From Methanothrix sp. (GTDB taxonomy: Archaea; Halobacteriota; Methanosarcinia; Methanotrichales; Methanotrichaceae): a stretch of DNA of 7,173 bases. Below the pieces are notes generated by a model. That model was not told the origin of the DNA. It ran no database searches and was given only the letters and a program-made list of their open reading frames with translations. Location: NCBI GenBank assembly GCA_028688535.1, contig JAQTXY010000097.1, forward strand, positions 1 through 7,173. Reading direction: 5' to 3'. Below, one piece after another: positions 5,770 to 7,173 of this stretch; position 1 is the first letter of the stretch, and each line of letters opens with the position of its first letter. The position numbers and the translations under genes were made by a program.

Positions 5770-6378
5770 TCAAGGATAGGCGCTAATCAAAGAGAACTTG
5801 ATATAAGGAAATATCCTTGGACTATGCCTCGATCTTAACGCAAAGGTCAATGCTCTCGCAGAATCATCATCTCTGAAGAATAGGGGCTGCCTCACATGGT
5901 GGATTCGACCCGCGGCCTCGGAGATTCTTGAATGCCATAGCTCCTGCGTTTGGGAATCGATTGCAATGGCTGATCCGAAAATTCCCCGGCAGTTACATGA
6001 ATGGCATCTGCATGTCATCTCCCATGGAAATGAACTGTAGAACAGGCCGTAATCAATGGTGATCTCTTCACCACTCTGGATGTCTTTAACTGCGATGTCA
6101 CAGTAGAGACCATCAACGAACAAGGAAAGAATATTGGCATCACAACTATGATTGGCATCCCCCTCGGTTACAATCCAATTTCCGTCTTCCTCCTCTACCC
6201 CGAGTTTGTATATTCGGTTTTTTTCGAAATTAGATAATGACTGAAATTCCTTTTTGGAGACATAGACATCATTGCTGGAATAATAGAATACGATAGTTCC
6301 TTTTGATATTGGCTCCCCAGCAAATATGCCCTCACCATCGATGCAACTGCTATTTTTATAAATTTTAGTTAAATACAC
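5770..6378 (-). CDS. SET-domain protein-lysine methyltransferase-like protein with unusual C-terminal extension
   Basis: A 202-residue protein starting at GTG 6378-6376. Residues 1-133 form a compact SET domain. It has the SAM-site glycine turn DGEGIFAGEPISKG (14-27), NHSCDAN (76-82), and GEEITIDYG (103-111) with the tyrosine expected at the catalytic site. Its post-SET zinc knuckle is C123-x-C125-x4-C130, which pairs with C79 of NHSC. All key residues are present, so it is probably an active SAM-dependent lysine methyltransferase; the target is unknown. Prokaryotic SET proteins of this kind usually end within about 30 residues of the post-SET cysteines. Here about 65 extra residues follow, rich in Arg/His/Ser and without family resemblance I can see, until FPYIKFSL near the end. 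A AAGGA site lies 6 nt before the GTG, and a TATA box lies further upstream. The neighbours on both sides are oppositely oriented, so it is monocistronic. Confidence 0.88.
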   Translation of the reverse strand: MYLTKIYKNSSCIDGEGIFAGEPISKGTIVFYYSSNDVYVSKKEFQSLSNFEKNRIYKLGVEEEDGNWIVTEGDANHSCDANILSLFVDGLYCDIAVKDIQSGEEITIDYGLFYSSFPWEMTCRCHSCNCRGIFGSAIAIDSQTQELWHSRISEAAGRIHHVRQPLFFRDDDSARALTFALRSRHSPRIFPYIKFSLISAYP

Positions 6379-6384
6379 AGGAAA

Positions 6385-6389
6385 TCCTT
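6385..6389 (-). promoter_or_regulatory. Ribosome binding site supporting the GTG start of the SET gene
   Basis: Minus-strand AAGGA lies 6 nt before GTG 6378-6376. No in-frame ATG offers a better start before the conserved SET residues begin. Confidence 0.55.
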
Positions 6390-6431
6390 ATCCCAGGCTG
6401 ATCTAGCTGTAATTGCAGGAGAGAAACAGAA

Positions 6432-6445
6432 CTATATATATATTG
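6432..6445 (-). promoter_or_regulatory. TATA box of the SET gene
   Basis: An 11-nt alternating TATATATATAT tract (6433-6443) is preceded on the minus strand by CA. It lies about 60 nt before the GTG start. Initiation about 25 nt downstream would leave a leader of about 34 nt carrying the AAGGA site. The tract is symmetric, so it could also contribute to plus-strand transcription. Confidence 0.55.
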
Positions 6446-6486
6446 ACTTGGCCTCTAAACCTGAGTGAACTTGTAGGGTTGCGAAG

Positions 6487-6502
6487 GATATATTGTTATA
6501 TC
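6487..6502. repeat. GATATA-TTGT-TATATC inverted repeat in the divergent promoter region
   Basis: A perfect 6-bp inverted repeat with a 4-nt centre lies between the divergent SET and sensor genes. It may be an operator or a plus-strand TATA element for the sensor gene; initiation near 6515 would give a leader of about 75 nt. AT-richness makes chance palindromes likely here. Confidence 0.3.
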
Positions 6503-6590
6503 AGAAGTTAAAACACATAGTAGGTCTAAAGAGTTGATAGCCAAAAACCCCGTTGCGATCGATGTTGAATTGCTGCATGGATGATGAATT

Positions 6591-7173
6591 ATGCAATCCT
6601 CAGGTGAAGCGAGAGAATTTGCCGATGATTCTCTCTCTGCCGGCGGCTTCAGATCCACTGTAGGGGCCGGGTCTGCTTCAACGGGTTGGATCTTGCCTTT
6701 TCGTTATTCAGTGGCTGTTGGAGCCTTAATTATTATCTCTTTTTACCTGACGATGATGGCATTGAGCGCTAATCAAGAGGCAAGTACCATTTTTACAGAT
6801 GTTGTTACATCCATCATTGATTTCATCGTCACTCTGGCTCTGTTTTATTGTTCCATCTACTGCTATTACCATGAAAATGAGGTCTTCTTAGCCTGGCTGT
6901 TCTTGGCAATAGCCAGGCTCGACTTCACCATTGCGGATACCATTTGGGCTTATACGGAAATCGTCCTTCAGCAAAGTCCTTTTCCCTCTATTGCTGACTA
7001 TTTTTATATAGCATATTATCCGATTTTTCTGCTCGGCATCATCTTTCTGCCCAGCATAAAATTCTCCACTAGCGAGCGGCTTAAGATGATGCTGGATACG
7101 GGAATCGTGATGATTTCCGCGATTCTTGTCTTCTGGAGTCTCATCATCTCTCCCACTATTAAACAATCCGGAG
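6591..7173 (+). CDS. N-terminal membrane sensory domain of a signalling protein, 3' end cut by window edge
   Basis: This frame is open from ATG 6591 to the right edge (194 codons, no stop). A TGA immediately upstream (6585-6587) confirms that the reading frame starts here. A cytoplasmic-looking N-terminus of about 32 residues is followed by membrane segments at about 33-59, 69-92, 98-122, 136-155 and 167-187. The pattern FPSIADYFYIAYYPIFLLGI (131-150) followed by SERLKMMLDTGIVM (161-174) matches the multi-pass sensor region I recognise from methanogen PAS/histidine-kinase proteins and bacterial GGDEF proteins. The output domain lies beyond the window; in an archaeon PAS plus histidine kinase is the likelier guess. 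The ribosome site is weak (GGATGATGA ending 3 nt before the ATG). The ligand is unknown. It is divergent from the SET gene across a 212-nt spacer. Confidence 0.8.
   Translation, partial: MQSSGEAREFADDSLSAGGFRSTVGAGSASTGWILPFRYSVAVGALIIISFYLTMMALSANQEASTIFTDVVTSIIDFIVTLALFYCSIYCYYHENEVFLAWLFLAIARLDFTIADTIWAYTEIVLQQSPFPSIADYFYIAYYPIFLLGIIFLPSIKFSTSERLKMMLDTGIVMISAILVFWSLIISPTIKQSG

Noticed and set aside
5890..5935. Intact tRNA gene on the minus strand
   Set aside because: The T-loop-like GGGTCGAATCC is one base short, the flanking stems do not pair and no D-arm is visible; at most a fragment.
6571..6610. C/D-box small RNA suggested by ATGATGA near 6581
   Set aside because: No D box (CTGA) at suitable spacing follows; the motif is part of the weak ribosome site and start region of the sensor gene.
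6455..6658. 67-residue minus-strand frame across the SET/sensor spacer
   Set aside because: It overlaps the start of the membrane sensor and the promoter region and has no recognisable content or ribosome site.
6888..7166. 92-residue minus-strand frame at the right edge
   Set aside because: It is antisense to the membrane sensor, whose hydrophobic pattern and PSIADYFY motif are convincing.

Overview
The window looks like chromosomal DNA from a methanogenic archaeon, most likely in the Methanosarcinales (Methanothrix/Methanosaeta-like). This placement is an inference from gene content. The CobT belongs to the class known from methanogens and cyanobacteria. The tRNA methylthiotransferase is of the archaeal/eukaryotic CDKAL1 kind. 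The partial sensor at the right edge resembles the membrane sensory domain common in methanogen signalling proteins. Promoters look archaeal (TATA-like boxes). No rRNA, intact tRNA, CRISPR array, IS element or phage gene is visible.

Left two thirds (1-5067, minus strand, read right to left): a compact five-gene cluster. Its order is cobT (cobamide lower-ligand activation), a zinc-dependent MDR alcohol dehydrogenase-like oxidoreductase, a divergent TrpD-family phosphoribosyltransferase, an AI-2E/PerM-type membrane protein, and the 5' two thirds or so of a radical-SAM tRNA-t6A37 methylthiotransferase running off the left edge. cobT/MDR and AI-2E/methylthiotransferase are joined by 4-nt ATGA overlaps. 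The other gaps are 34 and 59 nt, so one transcript is plausible, perhaps with an internal promoter before the TrpD-like gene.

Middle (5068-5769): a gene-poor spacer with the likely cobT promoter on one side. On the plus strand it holds a short transcription unit: a tiny ORF with a very strong Shine-Dalgarno that appears frameshifted, then an intact 45-residue, very basic protein, then a clean hairpin-plus-T terminator.

Right part (5770-7173): a SET-domain lysine methyltransferase-like gene on the minus strand with a clear TATA box and an odd C-terminal extension. It is divergent from a plus-strand gene whose first 194 codons encode an N-terminal multi-pass membrane sensory domain; its output domain lies outside the window.

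The most interesting element is the cobT-MDR-TrpD-like trio. The TrpD-like protein keeps metal and PRPP-site residues but has changed several normally invariant residues, so it probably glycosylates something other than anthranilate. Its placement beside cobT raises, without proving, a role in cobamide lower-ligand or other aromatic-cofactor nucleotide chemistry.
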